Origin: Actinophytocola sp049647105 | Lineage (GTDB): Bacteria; Actinomycetota; Actinomycetes; Mycobacteriales; Pseudonocardiaceae | Assembly: GCF_049647105.1 (NCBI RefSeq) | Contig: NZ_JBARWZ010000151.1 | Coordinates: 15,064 to 79,063 of the forward strand | DNA: 64,000 bases | Direction of reading: 5' to 3' | In this document: positions 41,066 to 49,325 of the stretch, piece by piece | Numbering within the stretch: position 1 is the first letter of the stretch | Layout of the letters: the number at the start of each line of letters is the position of its first letter | Made by a program: the position numbers and the translations under genes | Notes under the pieces: model-generated | Seen by the model: only the letters and a program-made list of their open reading frames with translations | Databases searched by the model: none | What the model was told of the DNA's origin: nothing

Positions 41066-42685
41066 TTGACACAGGTCGCGCGGGGGGTAGGACCAGGTGG
41101 GGCGAACCGTCCAGGTATCGCGTTGCCGATCCGGATACATGATCTGCTGCTGGCGCTCGCGGGGCGGCTCGACGACGACGCACTGGCGGACGCGCGCCAG
41201 ATGGTGGCGTCCGCCGAGCTGGACCGGTCGCTCGAGTTCCTGGCCGGGTGCCTGGCGGCCGGCCGGATCGTGCTGACCCGGGATCAGCACACGGAGCTGG
41301 AGTCGCTGTTCGCCGACATGTACCTAGACCCGTCGGTCATCGACCGGGTGATGGTCACCGACCACGTCGAGGCGGGCAGACACCGGTTCGCGTTCGGTGC
41401 CGTCGACGGCCGCGACCCGGAACGGGGGGTCGCCGACGCGGTGCGCCCGGTGCTCGGGGTGCTGCCGGACGTGCGGTCGATGTGGTGCGTGTGGCGCCTG
41501 ACCCCGGCAGGACCGGCGTCCGGCGCCGTCCCACGTCTGCTGGTGCTGGTGGGCATCGGTCCCGGCGGTTTCCCGCCCGCGACCGCCTACCGCGTCGAGG
41601 AGGCGCTGCGGCGCGCCGGTATCCGAGCGTCGGTCGAGGTCCTCATGGATGGCGTCGAACCCGGCGACTACCACCGGGAGGCGATGCGGAGCGCGCGACA
41701 GGTCCCTTTTGACGGTCTCGGCTCCACCCTCCCGAGGGTGGAGCCGGCATACGAGGCACCCCGGATCGAGTCGGCACGTACCCGCGTCGAGTCGGCCAGG
41801 GTCGAGCCGCCGAGGATGTCGGCGGTGCCGGAGCCGTCGAGGATCGAGTCGTCCCGCGTCGAGCCGCCACGGCTGACGGCGGCGCCCGAGCTGCCGCGCC
41901 GCCCCGAACCGGCCCCGGAACCGCCGCGGCTGTCCGCGGTCCAGCCGGAGCCGCCGAGGGTGGCCGCCGTGCGGCCGGAGACCTCGCGCAGGGACTCGCT
42001 GGCGCACGACGTGCCGCGGATCGACTCGCCGCACGTGGAGATCCCGGTCCGCAAGGACCCGCCGTTCAGTGATCAGTCCGTGTTCACCGAGCCGCATCAG
42101 GAGGGTCCGCACGTCGACCCGCCGACGATGATGACCCCGGCGGCGGGTGGCATCGAGGCCAAGGAGCCGCCACGCGTCGATGCGGTGCGCAGCGACCCGT
42201 TCGAGCCGCCGGTGCCGCAGCCCGCGTCGCAGTTCGAGCAGGAGCGTCTTCCGGAGGACGCGCAGCCCATGCCGGTCCAGCCGCCGTCCGCGCTGCACGA
42301 GGAGGCCCGCACGAACTCCCGGCCTTCGCCGACCCCGCGCCGCCGCGCCGAGCCGCCGAAGGACGAGCAGCCGCAGGAGCCGCCGTCCCGCCCCCGGCTC
42401 GCGCCGGCGAACGGGGTCGACAAGCACTCGCAGGCGTTCGTCGACGACGTCCTCAGCACGCAGGAGCGCAACCTGCTGCGTGAGCTGCAGGACGAGCTGG
42501 CCAGGCGCGAGCAGCAGGACCCGCCGCCGCAGAGCACCGCGTCATGGCACGTCGACAGGTCCGGCCGACACGGCAAGCCCGCCTCGGCGGCCCCGTTCGA
42601 CCACCCGAACCAGACGACGGGCCCGATGATCATCAACGGGATGCCGCCGCACTCCGACAACCGGGGTTACCCGCCGGCCAACTGA
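41066..42685 (+). CDS. Hypothetical protein with paralogous N-domain and Pro-rich RxEPPR repeats
   Basis: A 539-residue protein. The TTG at 41066 with GGAAGGAG five bases upstream is preferred over ATG 41036. Residues about 15-215 repeat the fold of the previous gene. The next 250 or so carry repeats such as PRIESARTRVESARVEPPR and EPSRIESSRVEPPRLTAA, rich in Pro, Arg and Glu. A conserved C-terminal helix (FVDDVLSTQERNLLRELQDELARRE) closes it. It is probably disordered in the middle and may act as a scaffold. It overlaps the convergent oxidoreductase by 19 bp. Confidence 0.65.
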   Translation: MTQVARGVGPGGANRPGIALPIRIHDLLLALAGRLDDDALADARQMVASAELDRSLEFLAGCLAAGRIVLTRDQHTELESLFADMYLDPSVIDRVMVTDHVEAGRHRFAFGAVDGRDPERGVADAVRPVLGVLPDVRSMWCVWRLTPAGPASGAVPRLLVLVGIGPGGFPPATAYRVEEALRRAGIRASVEVLMDGVEPGDYHREAMRSARQVPFDGLGSTLPRVEPAYEAPRIESARTRVESARVEPPRMSAVPEPSRIESSRVEPPRLTAAPELPRRPEPAPEPPRLSAVQPEPPRVAAVRPETSRRDSLAHDVPRIDSPHVEIPVRKDPPFSDQSVFTEPHQEGPHVDPPTMMTPAAGGIEAKEPPRVDAVRSDPFEPPVPQPASQFEQERLPEDAQPMPVQPPSALHEEARTNSRPSPTPRRRAEPPKDEQPQEPPSRPRLAPANGVDKHSQAFVDDVLSTQERNLLRELQDELARREQQDPPPQSTASWHVDRSGRHGKPASAAPFDHPNQTTGPMIINGMPPHSDNRGYPPAN

Positions 42686-43560
42686 TCGGTGACGCGGCCG
42701 AGCAGCCGCTGGAGGTGCAGCCCGCGCCGCACGTCCAGCGGGTGCTCGGCCGTTCCGCTCTCGACGAGACGCACGAAGTCGTCGAGCAGCACCGCGTAGC
42801 GAGCAGGCGCGTCCCCACTGGCGTCGAACGCGAGGAACCCGCGCGGCCCGTGCACGGCGAAGTCGGTGATGGCGGGCTGCGTCGGCGTGTGCATCGACAG
42901 CGTCGCCGTGCTCACGCGCCCGTTCTCGTGGCCAAGCATGACGTGCCAGACCCCGTGCTCGGTGAACCGCGCCTGCTCGATGTCCGCGACGGGCCCCAAC
43001 GCGGCGTCGAGAAGGTCGAACACGTGCGGCCCGATGTCGGCGAGCGCCCCGCCGTCGTGGCGCCACTGTGACCGCTCGTACCTGGTCTCCAGCAGCGTGC
43101 CGGAGAACCAGCGGGCGAGCCCGCCATCCCACTCGCCGACCCGGTGCACCTCGTCGAGCCACCGCCGGGTCCCGGGGTCGTACCGGAAGGTGAGCATCAT
43201 GATCGAGGTGACCCCGGCCTGCTCGACAGCGGCCGCGAGCACCTCGGCGTCACCGGCGGAAGACGCGACGGGCTTCTCGAGCACGAGGTGCTTCCCGGCC
43301 CGCGCCGCCCGCGCGGCCAACGGCGCCTGCACGGCGGGCGGCACCGCGAACGCGACCGCGTCGACGTGCCGAAGGAAGTCGTCGAAGTCGCCGAACGGCG
43401 TGGCCCCGCCGAGCGCCGCGACCTCGGCAGCCGCCTCGGGCCGCCGGGCCCACGTCGCGACCAGCTCGGTCCGCGGATGAGCCACGATCCCGGGCCCGTG
43501 CACCTTGTGCGCCCACGGCCCAGCCCCGACAAGCCCCATCCGCAGCACGTCTTCACTCAT
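42667..43560 (-). CDS. Gfo/Idh/MocA family oxidoreductase
   Basis: A 297-residue NAD(P)-dependent oxidoreductase. The N-terminal Rossmann motif is GLVGAGPWAHKVH. EKPVASS is the conserved EKP cofactor and substrate motif. A GPHVFDLLDAAL helix carries the usual catalytic His. The ATG has AGGAT upstream. The family acts on sugars, inositols and related polyols; the substrate is not evident from context. Confidence 0.85.
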   Translation of the reverse strand: MSEDVLRMGLVGAGPWAHKVHGPGIVAHPRTELVATWARRPEAAAEVAALGGATPFGDFDDFLRHVDAVAFAVPPAVQAPLAARAARAGKHLVLEKPVASSAGDAEVLAAAVEQAGVTSIMMLTFRYDPGTRRWLDEVHRVGEWDGGLARWFSGTLLETRYERSQWRHDGGALADIGPHVFDLLDAALGPVADIEQARFTEHGVWHVMLGHENGRVSTATLSMHTPTQPAITDFAVHGPRGFLAFDASGDAPARYAVLLDDFVRLVESGTAEHPLDVRRGLHLQRLLGRVTDQLAGG

Positions 43561-43706
43561 GAGCCCATCCTGCCGCGCGAGCCGCCCCACCGACGCACCG
43601 GCGGCCCGCGGTGAGCCTCGGATCGGCCGCTCGTGTTGCGGGGCCGTGCGTGGCCTGCGCCTCAACATGGGCCTGCGTGGCCACATGGTCGAAGTAGGCT
43701 CCCTCT

Positions 43707-44576
43707 GTGCGTGAGCTGCCCAAGGAGTTGACCCTGCCGTCCGGGCTGGTGCCCCCGGAGCCACCCGATCCGCCGGTCACGCCCAAGGACGCGGCCACCG
43801 TGATGCTCGTGCGGGACACGGCCGCCGGCCTCGAGGTGTTCCTGCAGCGGCGGGTCCGGGGGATGGCGTTCGCCGGTGGGATGACCGTCTTTCCCGGTGG
43901 TGGCGTCGACCGGCGGGACGCCGACACCTCGATCGCCTGGCACGGGCCCGCGCCCGAGTGGTGGGCCGAGCGGTTCTTCTGCGACGTGGGGCTCGCGCGG
44001 GCACTCGTGTGCGCTGCCGTGCGTGAGACGTTCGAGGAGTCCGGGGTGCTGCTCGCCGGGCCAGACGGGCACAGCGTCGTCGCCGACGCGCGGCCGTTCG
44101 CGGGCGCGCGGGAGCAGCTCGTGAACCGGGAGCTGTCGCTCGCCGGGTTCCTCGCCGAGGCCGGGCTCGTGCTGCGGGCCGACCTGCTGCGGCCGTGGGC
44201 CAACTGGCTGACGCCAGAGCAGGAGACCCGGCGGTTCGACACGCGGTTCTTCCTCGCGCGCCTGCCAGAGGGGCAGCGCGCCGATGGCGACACCTCCGAA
44301 GCCCAGGACACGCGCTGGCAGCGCCCCGGTGACGCGCTCGACGACTGGAAAGCGGGCCGGGACGGGCTGCTGCCGCCGACCTGGACCACGCTCGCCCAGC
44401 TGGAGGAGTGCGCGACCGTCGCCAGAGCCATGGCCGTCGAACGCGAGATCACCGTGCTCATGCCCAAGGTGGCCCGCGACGGCGACACCCTGCGCGTCGT
44501 CCTGCCCGGCGACCCGCTGTACGACGACTCGCCCGCGCACCTCGACGCACGCCCAGATGACCGGATCGGCGGATGA
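43707..44576 (+). CDS. Nudix hydrolase, NUDT19-like length
   Basis: A 289-residue hydrolase of the Nudix fold. FPGGGVDRRDADTSI begins the box, and the later AAVRETFEESGVLLAG carries REx2EExG, so the metal-binding helix is intact but with a long insertion, as in NUDT19-like CoA or acyl-CoA hydrolases. The GTG start follows a short gap after the divergent oxidoreductase. It overlaps the MBL gene by ATGA, so the two are coupled. The substrate is not fixed. Confidence 0.82.
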   Translation: MRELPKELTLPSGLVPPEPPDPPVTPKDAATVMLVRDTAAGLEVFLQRRVRGMAFAGGMTVFPGGGVDRRDADTSIAWHGPAPEWWAERFFCDVGLARALVCAAVRETFEESGVLLAGPDGHSVVADARPFAGAREQLVNRELSLAGFLAEAGLVLRADLLRPWANWLTPEQETRRFDTRFFLARLPEGQRADGDTSEAQDTRWQRPGDALDDWKAGRDGLLPPTWTTLAQLEECATVARAMAVEREITVLMPKVARDGDTLRVVLPGDPLYDDSPAHLDARPDDRIGG

Positions 44577-45352
44577 CCGGGCACCCGGCGTACGGCGAGC
44601 TGCGGAAGGTCACCGACACCGCCGCCGTCATGCTCGAGGACAACCCGGGCGCGATGACGCTCGAGGGCACGAACACGTGGCTGCTGCGGGCCCCCGGCTC
44701 GTCGGCGTGCGTCGTGGTCGACCCCGGTTACGAGGACGAGGCGCACCTGACCCGGGTCGCCGAGGCGGCGGGCGAGGTCGCGTTGATCCTGGTGACCCAC
44801 CATCACCCGGACCACGTGCAGGGCGCACCATGGCTCGCGCGCCGCGTCGGCGCGCCGATCCGCGCGTTCGACCCGTCGCTGTGCGCGGACGCGCCCGCCC
44901 TCACCGACGACGAGGTCGTCGACGCCGCCGGGCTGTCGATCCGCGTGCAGCACACCCCCGGCCACACCGACGACTCGGTGTGCCTGGCCGTCGAGGGCGC
45001 GCTGCTCACCGGTGATTCGGTGCTCGGCCGCGGGACGACGGTGATCTCCAACCTCGGCGCGTACATGGGCTCGCTCCGCCGCCTGCTGGCGGTGCCGCCC
45101 GGCACCGTCGCGCTGCCGGGCCACGGCCCGGAGCTGCCGGACGTCGCCACGACCGCGCGCGAGTACCTCGGTCACCGCGAGTCGCGGCTCGACCAGGTGC
45201 GCGAGGCACTGCGCGAACTCGGCCCCGGTGCCACCGCCCGCCAGGTCGTCGAACACGTCTACCGCGACGTGGACGAGTCGCTGTGGGGCCCGGCCGAGTG
45301 GTCGGTCCGGGCCCAGCTCGACTACCTCTTCACCACCGACGAGCGGTTCTGA
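44573..45352 (+). CDS. MBL fold metallo-hydrolase
   Basis: A 259-residue metallo-beta-lactamase fold protein, the counterpart of Rv3677c, similar to LACTB2. The metal ligands are HHHPDH in ILVTHHHPDHVQGA, His in HTPGHTDDS, Asp in LLTGDSVLG and His in ALPGHGPE. A C-terminal winged-helix-like part follows (TARQVVEHVYRDVDESLWGPA). The ATG is coupled to the Nudix gene by ATGA. Hydrolysis of a thioester or nucleic acid end is possible; the substrate is unknown. Confidence 0.87.
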   Translation: MTGHPAYGELRKVTDTAAVMLEDNPGAMTLEGTNTWLLRAPGSSACVVVDPGYEDEAHLTRVAEAAGEVALILVTHHHPDHVQGAPWLARRVGAPIRAFDPSLCADAPALTDDEVVDAAGLSIRVQHTPGHTDDSVCLAVEGALLTGDSVLGRGTTVISNLGAYMGSLRRLLAVPPGTVALPGHGPELPDVATTAREYLGHRESRLDQVREALRELGPGATARQVVEHVYRDVDESLWGPAEWSVRAQLDYLFTTDERF

Positions 45353-45356
45353 CCGT

Positions 45357-46448
45357 CTACTTGGGCGGCAGCATAGGCATCACCACATAGCGGACTGTCG
45401 GTTCCATCGGCTCCACGGCCGAGAAGACGGTGGCGCGCATGCCGGGCTGGATCTCCATCCGGACCTGCCTGCCGGAGAAGCAGCGAAGCGCGTCGGTGAG
45501 GAAGCGGAACTGGTAGGCCTGGCCGGTGCGCCCACCGTCCACACCCGCCTTCACCGACTCCTCCGCCTCGCCCGCCTTCGTGTCCGCGCCACGCAGGCGG
45601 ATCTCACCCTCGCCGATCTCCACCAGCAGGACGCCGCGCGCGTCCGTGTAGAGGCCGACCCGGCGGACCGCACCCGCCAGCGCGTCGGCGTCCGTGGTGA
45701 CGACCGTGTCCACGTCCGACAGGTGGATCTTCGACTCGTGCAGGAACGAGCCGTCGAGCACCGCGGTCGTGGCCAGGGCGCCGTGCCAGCCGAGGCCGAA
45801 CCGGTCGCGGTCGGCGTGCACCGTGACCTCGCCCGCCGGGAGCTGGCGCGCCAGCTCGGTCAGCAGGCTCGCCGGGACCAGCGCGTCGACCGTGCCCCGC
45901 GCGTGCCACGGCAGTGACGCGAGCGCCATCTGGTAGCGGTCGGTCGCGACCATGATCAGCCGGTCGCCCTCCGAGCGGACCCGGACTCCGGTGAACATGG
46001 GTAACGCGTCGTCCCGCGACGCCGCCAGCACGGCCGTGGCCAGCGCGGACGCGAACAAGGCTCCGTCGACCGTGCCCGCGACCGTCGGCGCGTCGCCGAC
46101 GCCGGGGTGGACGTCCGCGTCCAGCAGCGGCAGCGCGTAGCGGGCACCCGGGGCCCGGATCGCCAGCTTCGAGCCCTCCACCACCAGCCGGACCTGCTCC
46201 TGCTCCAGCGCACGTAACGTGTCGGCCAGCGGCTTGGCAGGCACCAGCACCCGCCCCTCGGTGTGCACGACCGCGTCCCGGCGCACCCTGGCCGCCCGCT
46301 CCCGGTCGTTGGCCGCGAGCGATACGCCCTCGGCCGTCGCGGTCAGGAGCAGCCCGGACAGCACGGGGTCGATCAGCTTGCCGGGAACGAGCTTGACCAG
46401 CGCGGATGCGGCGCCGGCGAGTGCCGCGGTGGTGACGGTGACGTCCAT
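45357..46448 (-). CDS. DNA polymerase III beta-clamp (DnaN) paralogue
   Basis: A 363-residue protein of sliding-clamp architecture, three repeated domains of about 120 residues: VLSGLLLTATAEGVSLAANDRERAARV, then MFTGVRVRSEGDRLIMVATDRYQMALASL, and MPMLPPK at the end in place of the usual VMPMRL. It lacks the dnaA-dnaN-recF context of the replication clamp. It is therefore a second DnaN, perhaps used in repair, mutagenesis or a specialised polymerase. ATG 46448 fits the family N-terminus but has no ribosome site; a GTG 10 codons upstream is possible. Confidence 0.83.
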   Translation of the reverse strand: MDVTVTTAALAGAASALVKLVPGKLIDPVLSGLLLTATAEGVSLAANDRERAARVRRDAVVHTEGRVLVPAKPLADTLRALEQEQVRLVVEGSKLAIRAPGARYALPLLDADVHPGVGDAPTVAGTVDGALFASALATAVLAASRDDALPMFTGVRVRSEGDRLIMVATDRYQMALASLPWHARGTVDALVPASLLTELARQLPAGEVTVHADRDRFGLGWHGALATTAVLDGSFLHESKIHLSDVDTVVTTDADALAGAVRRVGLYTDARGVLLVEIGEGEIRLRGADTKAGEAEESVKAGVDGGRTGQAYQFRFLTDALRCFSGRQVRMEIQPGMRATVFSAVEPMEPTVRYVVMPMLPPK

Positions 46449-46488
46449 GGCGAACAAGTTAGACCCGACCACCGACAATCGCCGCGGG

Positions 46489-47721
46489 TCAGCTCACGGC
46501 GACGAGTTCCGGCACGGGCGCGTGCTGCTCGACGACCGTGTGCCTGCGCGACATGACCAGCCCGGCGATCAGCAAGCCAGCGACACTGGCCGAGAGGAAC
46601 GCCGACCACACGCCGACCTGCTCCACCAGGTAGCCGCTGGCCGACTGGCCCGCCGCGAGCCCGAGCGTCACCGACGTGACGATCCAGCCGAACGCCTCCG
46701 TGGCCGTGCCGTCCGGCGCGACCAGCTCGATCATGGTCGAGTGCGTCGTGGACTGCGGGGTGATCCACATGCCCGCGAACAGTGACAGCACCGCCAGCCA
46801 GAGCAGGCTCGACGTGGTCGCCAGCGGCGCGACGAACAGCGCGAACATGCCAAGCAGGAACGGCAGCCGCAGCCCCATCCGCTTCGGCCACGGGTGCGCC
46901 GCGAAGTACACGCCGAAGATCACCGAGGTCAGCGACCACGCGGCCAGCATGACGCCGCCGAGCGGCGCGTGGCCTGCGTTGGTCGCGGCGGCGGGGATGG
47001 CGACCTCGATGAACCCGACGGTGACGCCGAACCCGAGCGCGGCCAGCGCGACCGTGCGCATGCCGGGGGTGGCGAGGGCGCCGAGCAGGCGACCACCGCC
47101 GTTCTTCGTGGGTGCCACGGCGCGGACGGCGGCCGTGAGCCCGAAGCCGACGCCGCCGATCACCATGCACGCGGCACTGAACACGAGGCCCGTCCCTGCC
47201 CACGGCGCCGCGACCATGAGGCCGGCGAGCGCGGGGCCGAGGATGAAGAAGACCTCGAGGCTGATGGCCTCGTACGCGAACGCGGCGTGCCGGACCGGGC
47301 CTGCCGGGACCAGGTGTGTCCACAGTGCCCGGGACGCGGAGCCGACCATCGGTTCTGTGAAGCCGATGAGCCAGCCGAGCGCGACCAGCGCCGGGCCGGT
47401 CTGCCCGGACTCGATGGCGATGATGACGGCTGTGACGGTCGCCACGAACAGCGCAGAGGCGACCATGAGCGGCTTGGTCGGGCCGAGCCGGTCCATGATG
47501 CGTCCCTGCGCGACCGCGCCGATGGCGACGCCGACGAGCGAGCCAGCGGAGACGAAGCCGGCGATCGTGAACGAGCCCGTCTCCCGCTGCACGTACAGGA
47601 GTAAGGAGAGGCCGACCATCGCGATCGGCATCCTGGCCAGCAAAGATGTGAGGACCGGCGCACGTGCGCCCGGTGTGGTCAGTGCGGCGCGGAAGTCGGC
47701 GAGATTGGCGGAGTGGGACAC
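46489..47721 (-). CDS. MFS transporter
   Basis: A 410-residue major facilitator with about 12 membrane segments; GRIMDRLGPTKPLMV is the loop motif between TM2 and TM3. GTG 47721 is preferred to longer starts because an operator-like palindrome lies just upstream. The substrate is unknown; drug or metabolite export is usual. No regulator gene is adjacent, so control must act in trans. Confidence 0.8.
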   Translation of the reverse strand: MSHSANLADFRAALTTPGARAPVLTSLLARMPIAMVGLSLLLYVQRETGSFTIAGFVSAGSLVGVAIGAVAQGRIMDRLGPTKPLMVASALFVATVTAVIIAIESGQTGPALVALGWLIGFTEPMVGSASRALWTHLVPAGPVRHAAFAYEAISLEVFFILGPALAGLMVAAPWAGTGLVFSAACMVIGGVGFGLTAAVRAVAPTKNGGGRLLGALATPGMRTVALAALGFGVTVGFIEVAIPAAATNAGHAPLGGVMLAAWSLTSVIFGVYFAAHPWPKRMGLRLPFLLGMFALFVAPLATTSSLLWLAVLSLFAGMWITPQSTTHSTMIELVAPDGTATEAFGWIVTSVTLGLAAGQSASGYLVEQVGVWSAFLSASVAGLLIAGLVMSRRHTVVEQHAPVPELVAVS

Positions 47722-47722
47722 A

Positions 47723-47758
47723 CGTACCAGTATGCCAAACTCTGGTACGCGCGTACCA
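47723..47758. promoter_or_regulatory. Palindromic operator upstream of the MFS gene
   Basis: TGGTACGCGCGTACCA at 47743-47758 is a perfect 16-bp palindrome. A further half-site CGTACCAG at 47723-47730 pairs with CTGGTACG at 47742-47749 as a second overlapping inverted repeat. The array of three GGTACG half-sites ends two bases from the start codon and fits a TetR-, MarR- or PadR-type repressor. Confidence 0.6.
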
Positions 47759-48072
47759 ATCAAATCCATTCGGTCACGGTTCGGTAACGACAGGGGATAG
47801 CGCACAACGGATGGGTATTCGAATCAGTCCTCGTTTTATATGACAGGTTCCCTTCCGCGGGCGGTAACGACCGGCAGCGGAAAGGTGTTCAAGTCCACAA
47901 GCTCCCTCCGGCAGACATGGGTCGGGGCCTAATGGTTCGGAGGGCGGGGAGCGTGGGCCGTCGGGGGATGGTTCGCGCAAAGCGAGGAGCCGGAGCGCCG
48001 CGTCGGGGGCGGTGCCCGGCTCCTTTGCTGTTCGCGGGCCGCTCAGGGTGTCCAGAAGGGTCACGAGCACGC
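47759..48072. other. Intergenic region without supported genes
   Basis: Between the MFS start and the crp terminator I see no credible gene. The first part is AT-richer, with TTTTATATGA at about 47833 and two GGTAACGAC boxes (47786 and 47864). The rest is GC-rich with uneven reading frames. A small RNA or promoter for the MFS gene could lie here, but nothing shows it directly. Confidence 0.4.
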
Positions 48073-48108
48073 GAAAGGGCCCGGCACCGTTTCGGTGCGG
48101 GCCCTTTC
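48073..48108. terminator. Intrinsic terminator downstream of crp
   Basis: GAAAGGGCCCGGCACCG pairs with CGGTGCGGGCCCTTTC, with one bulged G and a TTT loop. It lies ten bases beyond the crp stop on the minus strand. Confidence 0.85.
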
Positions 48109-48117
48109 AGGCGTGAC

Positions 48118-48792
48118 TCATCTGGCGCGGCGGGCCAGGCGCTCTGGGTCGAGGATCAGCACGCTCTTGCCTTCGAGGCGCAGCCAGCCGCGGTGCGCGA
48201 AGTCCGCGAGTGCCTTGTTGACCGTCTCGCGGGAGGCGCCGACGTACTGGGCGATCTCCTCCTGCGTGAGGTCGTGCATGACGCGCAGCAGGCCCGCCTC
48301 CTGGCTGCCGAAACGCTGCGCGAACTGCAGCAGCGCCTTGGCCACGCGGCCGGGCACGTCCGTGAAGATCAGGTCCGCCAGCATGCCGTTCGTCCGGCGC
48401 AGGCGGCGGGCGATGACGCGCAGGAGCTGCTCCGCGATCTCCGGGCGGGTCGCGATCCACTGGCGCAGCGCCGGGCGGTCCATCGTGCGGGCGACGACCT
48501 CGGTGACGGTCGTCGCGGTCGACGTGCGCGGGCCCGGGTCGAAAATGGACAGCTCGCCGAACATGTCGGCGGGGCCCATGATGCCCAGCAGGTTCTCCCG
48601 GCCGTCGGGTGACTTGCGGCCGAGCTTCACCTTGCCCGACTGGATGATGTAAAGACGGTCGCCGGGCTCGCCCTCCGCGAAGATCACGTGCCCGCGCGGA
48701 AACTCAACGGTCTCCAGCGTCTGAGCGAGCGCTTCAGCGGCAGCCGGTTCGACACCCTGGAAGATGCCGGCCCTGGCAAGGGTCTCGTCCAC
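48118..48792 (-). CDS. crp: Crp/Fnr family cAMP receptor protein
   Basis: A 224-residue global regulator of the same length and position as mycobacterial Crp (Rv3676). The cyclic-nucleotide-binding domain has VIFAEGEPGDRLYIIQSGKVKL and MFGELSIFDPGPRTSTATT, whose Arg-Thr/Ser pair binds cAMP phosphate. A long helix leads to the winged HTH (LTQEEIAQYVGASRETVNKAL). GTG 48792 is chosen because GGGAGGG stands six bases upstream and the length agrees; a TTG upstream is rejected. A site like the Crp consensus lies in its own promoter region. Confidence 0.93.
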   Translation of the reverse strand: MDETLARAGIFQGVEPAAAEALAQTLETVEFPRGHVIFAEGEPGDRLYIIQSGKVKLGRKSPDGRENLLGIMGPADMFGELSIFDPGPRTSTATTVTEVVARTMDRPALRQWIATRPEIAEQLLRVIARRLRRTNGMLADLIFTDVPGRVAKALLQFAQRFGSQEAGLLRVMHDLTQEEIAQYVGASRETVNKALADFAHRGWLRLEGKSVLILDPERLARRAR

Positions 48793-48858
48793 CTGCGTCC
48801 CTCCCAATCAGCCTCGAGGCAGCGACCAGCGGCAACGGCGCCCTGATCACTAATTGGA

Positions 48859-48885
48859 AGTGTAGAGCGTGTGCGGTGGATCACC
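48859..48885 (-). promoter_or_regulatory. crp promoter with a candidate Crp site
   Basis: On the minus strand, TACACT (48859-48864) can serve as -10. Just upstream, TGTGC-GGTGGA-TCACC (48870-48885 on the plus strand) matches 8 of 10 conserved positions of TGTGA-N6-TCACA. This would place a Crp site over the -35 region, suiting autoregulation. Confidence 0.4.
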
Positions 48886-48911
48886 TCGCAGGGCGTACCA
48901 CTGGTATGTCG

Positions 48912-49205
48912 TCAGCCGATCTTCTTGGGCAGGTCGGCCCTGGAGATGCGGATGGTCGGCGCGTTCATGACCTTCCTGGCGCGAGCGCTCGGCCTGCCCT
49001 TGCGGCGCAGCCGGAACAGCTCGAGCGCACGGCCGATGCCATGGCCGTACAGGGCCCGCACCTCGTCGGGGCGAGGGTTGTCGAGGAAGGCCTCGACCTC
49101 GTCCTCCTGCACGGCGACGTGCCTCAGCCGGGCCTCCACCCGCTCCATGAACAGGGCGAAGAACATCACGACGATCGGAACGGCGAACACGAACCAGACA
49201 GCCAT
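48912..49205 (-). CDS. Small membrane protein (Rv3675-like)
   Basis: A 97-residue protein. The N-terminal membrane segment is AVWFVFAVPIVVMFFALFM, followed by a charged cytosolic region (MERVEARLRHVAVQEDEVEAFL and RALYGHGIGRALELFRLRR). Its place between crp and nth corresponds to Rv3675, a membrane protein of unknown role. The start is the first ATG in the frame. Confidence 0.7.
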   Translation of the reverse strand: MAVWFVFAVPIVVMFFALFMERVEARLRHVAVQEDEVEAFLDNPRPDEVRALYGHGIGRALELFRLRRKGRPSARARKVMNAPTIRISRADLPKKIG

Positions 49206-49325
49206 AGTGTGTTGATCCTCGCTCAGGTCGGCTCGGGCAACGCGGACGCCGGGTCCGGCGCGTCCCTCACTTGGTGGACGTCCATGGCACGGATGAGGTT
49301 GTGCGGCGGCCCGTAGGCTAGCGGG

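Noticed and set aside
41760..42060. A CRISPR-like or satellite DNA repeat in the Pro/Arg-rich gene
   Set aside because: The repeats are degenerate at DNA level, keep the reading frame and reflect protein-level RIES/RVEPPR units. No spacer pattern exists. I saw no CRISPR array anywhere in the window.
47774..48070. A 98-codon open frame on the minus strand between the MFS and crp genes
   Set aside because: It has no ribosome site or recognisable features, runs through the operator-proximal AT-rich part, and has random-looking composition.
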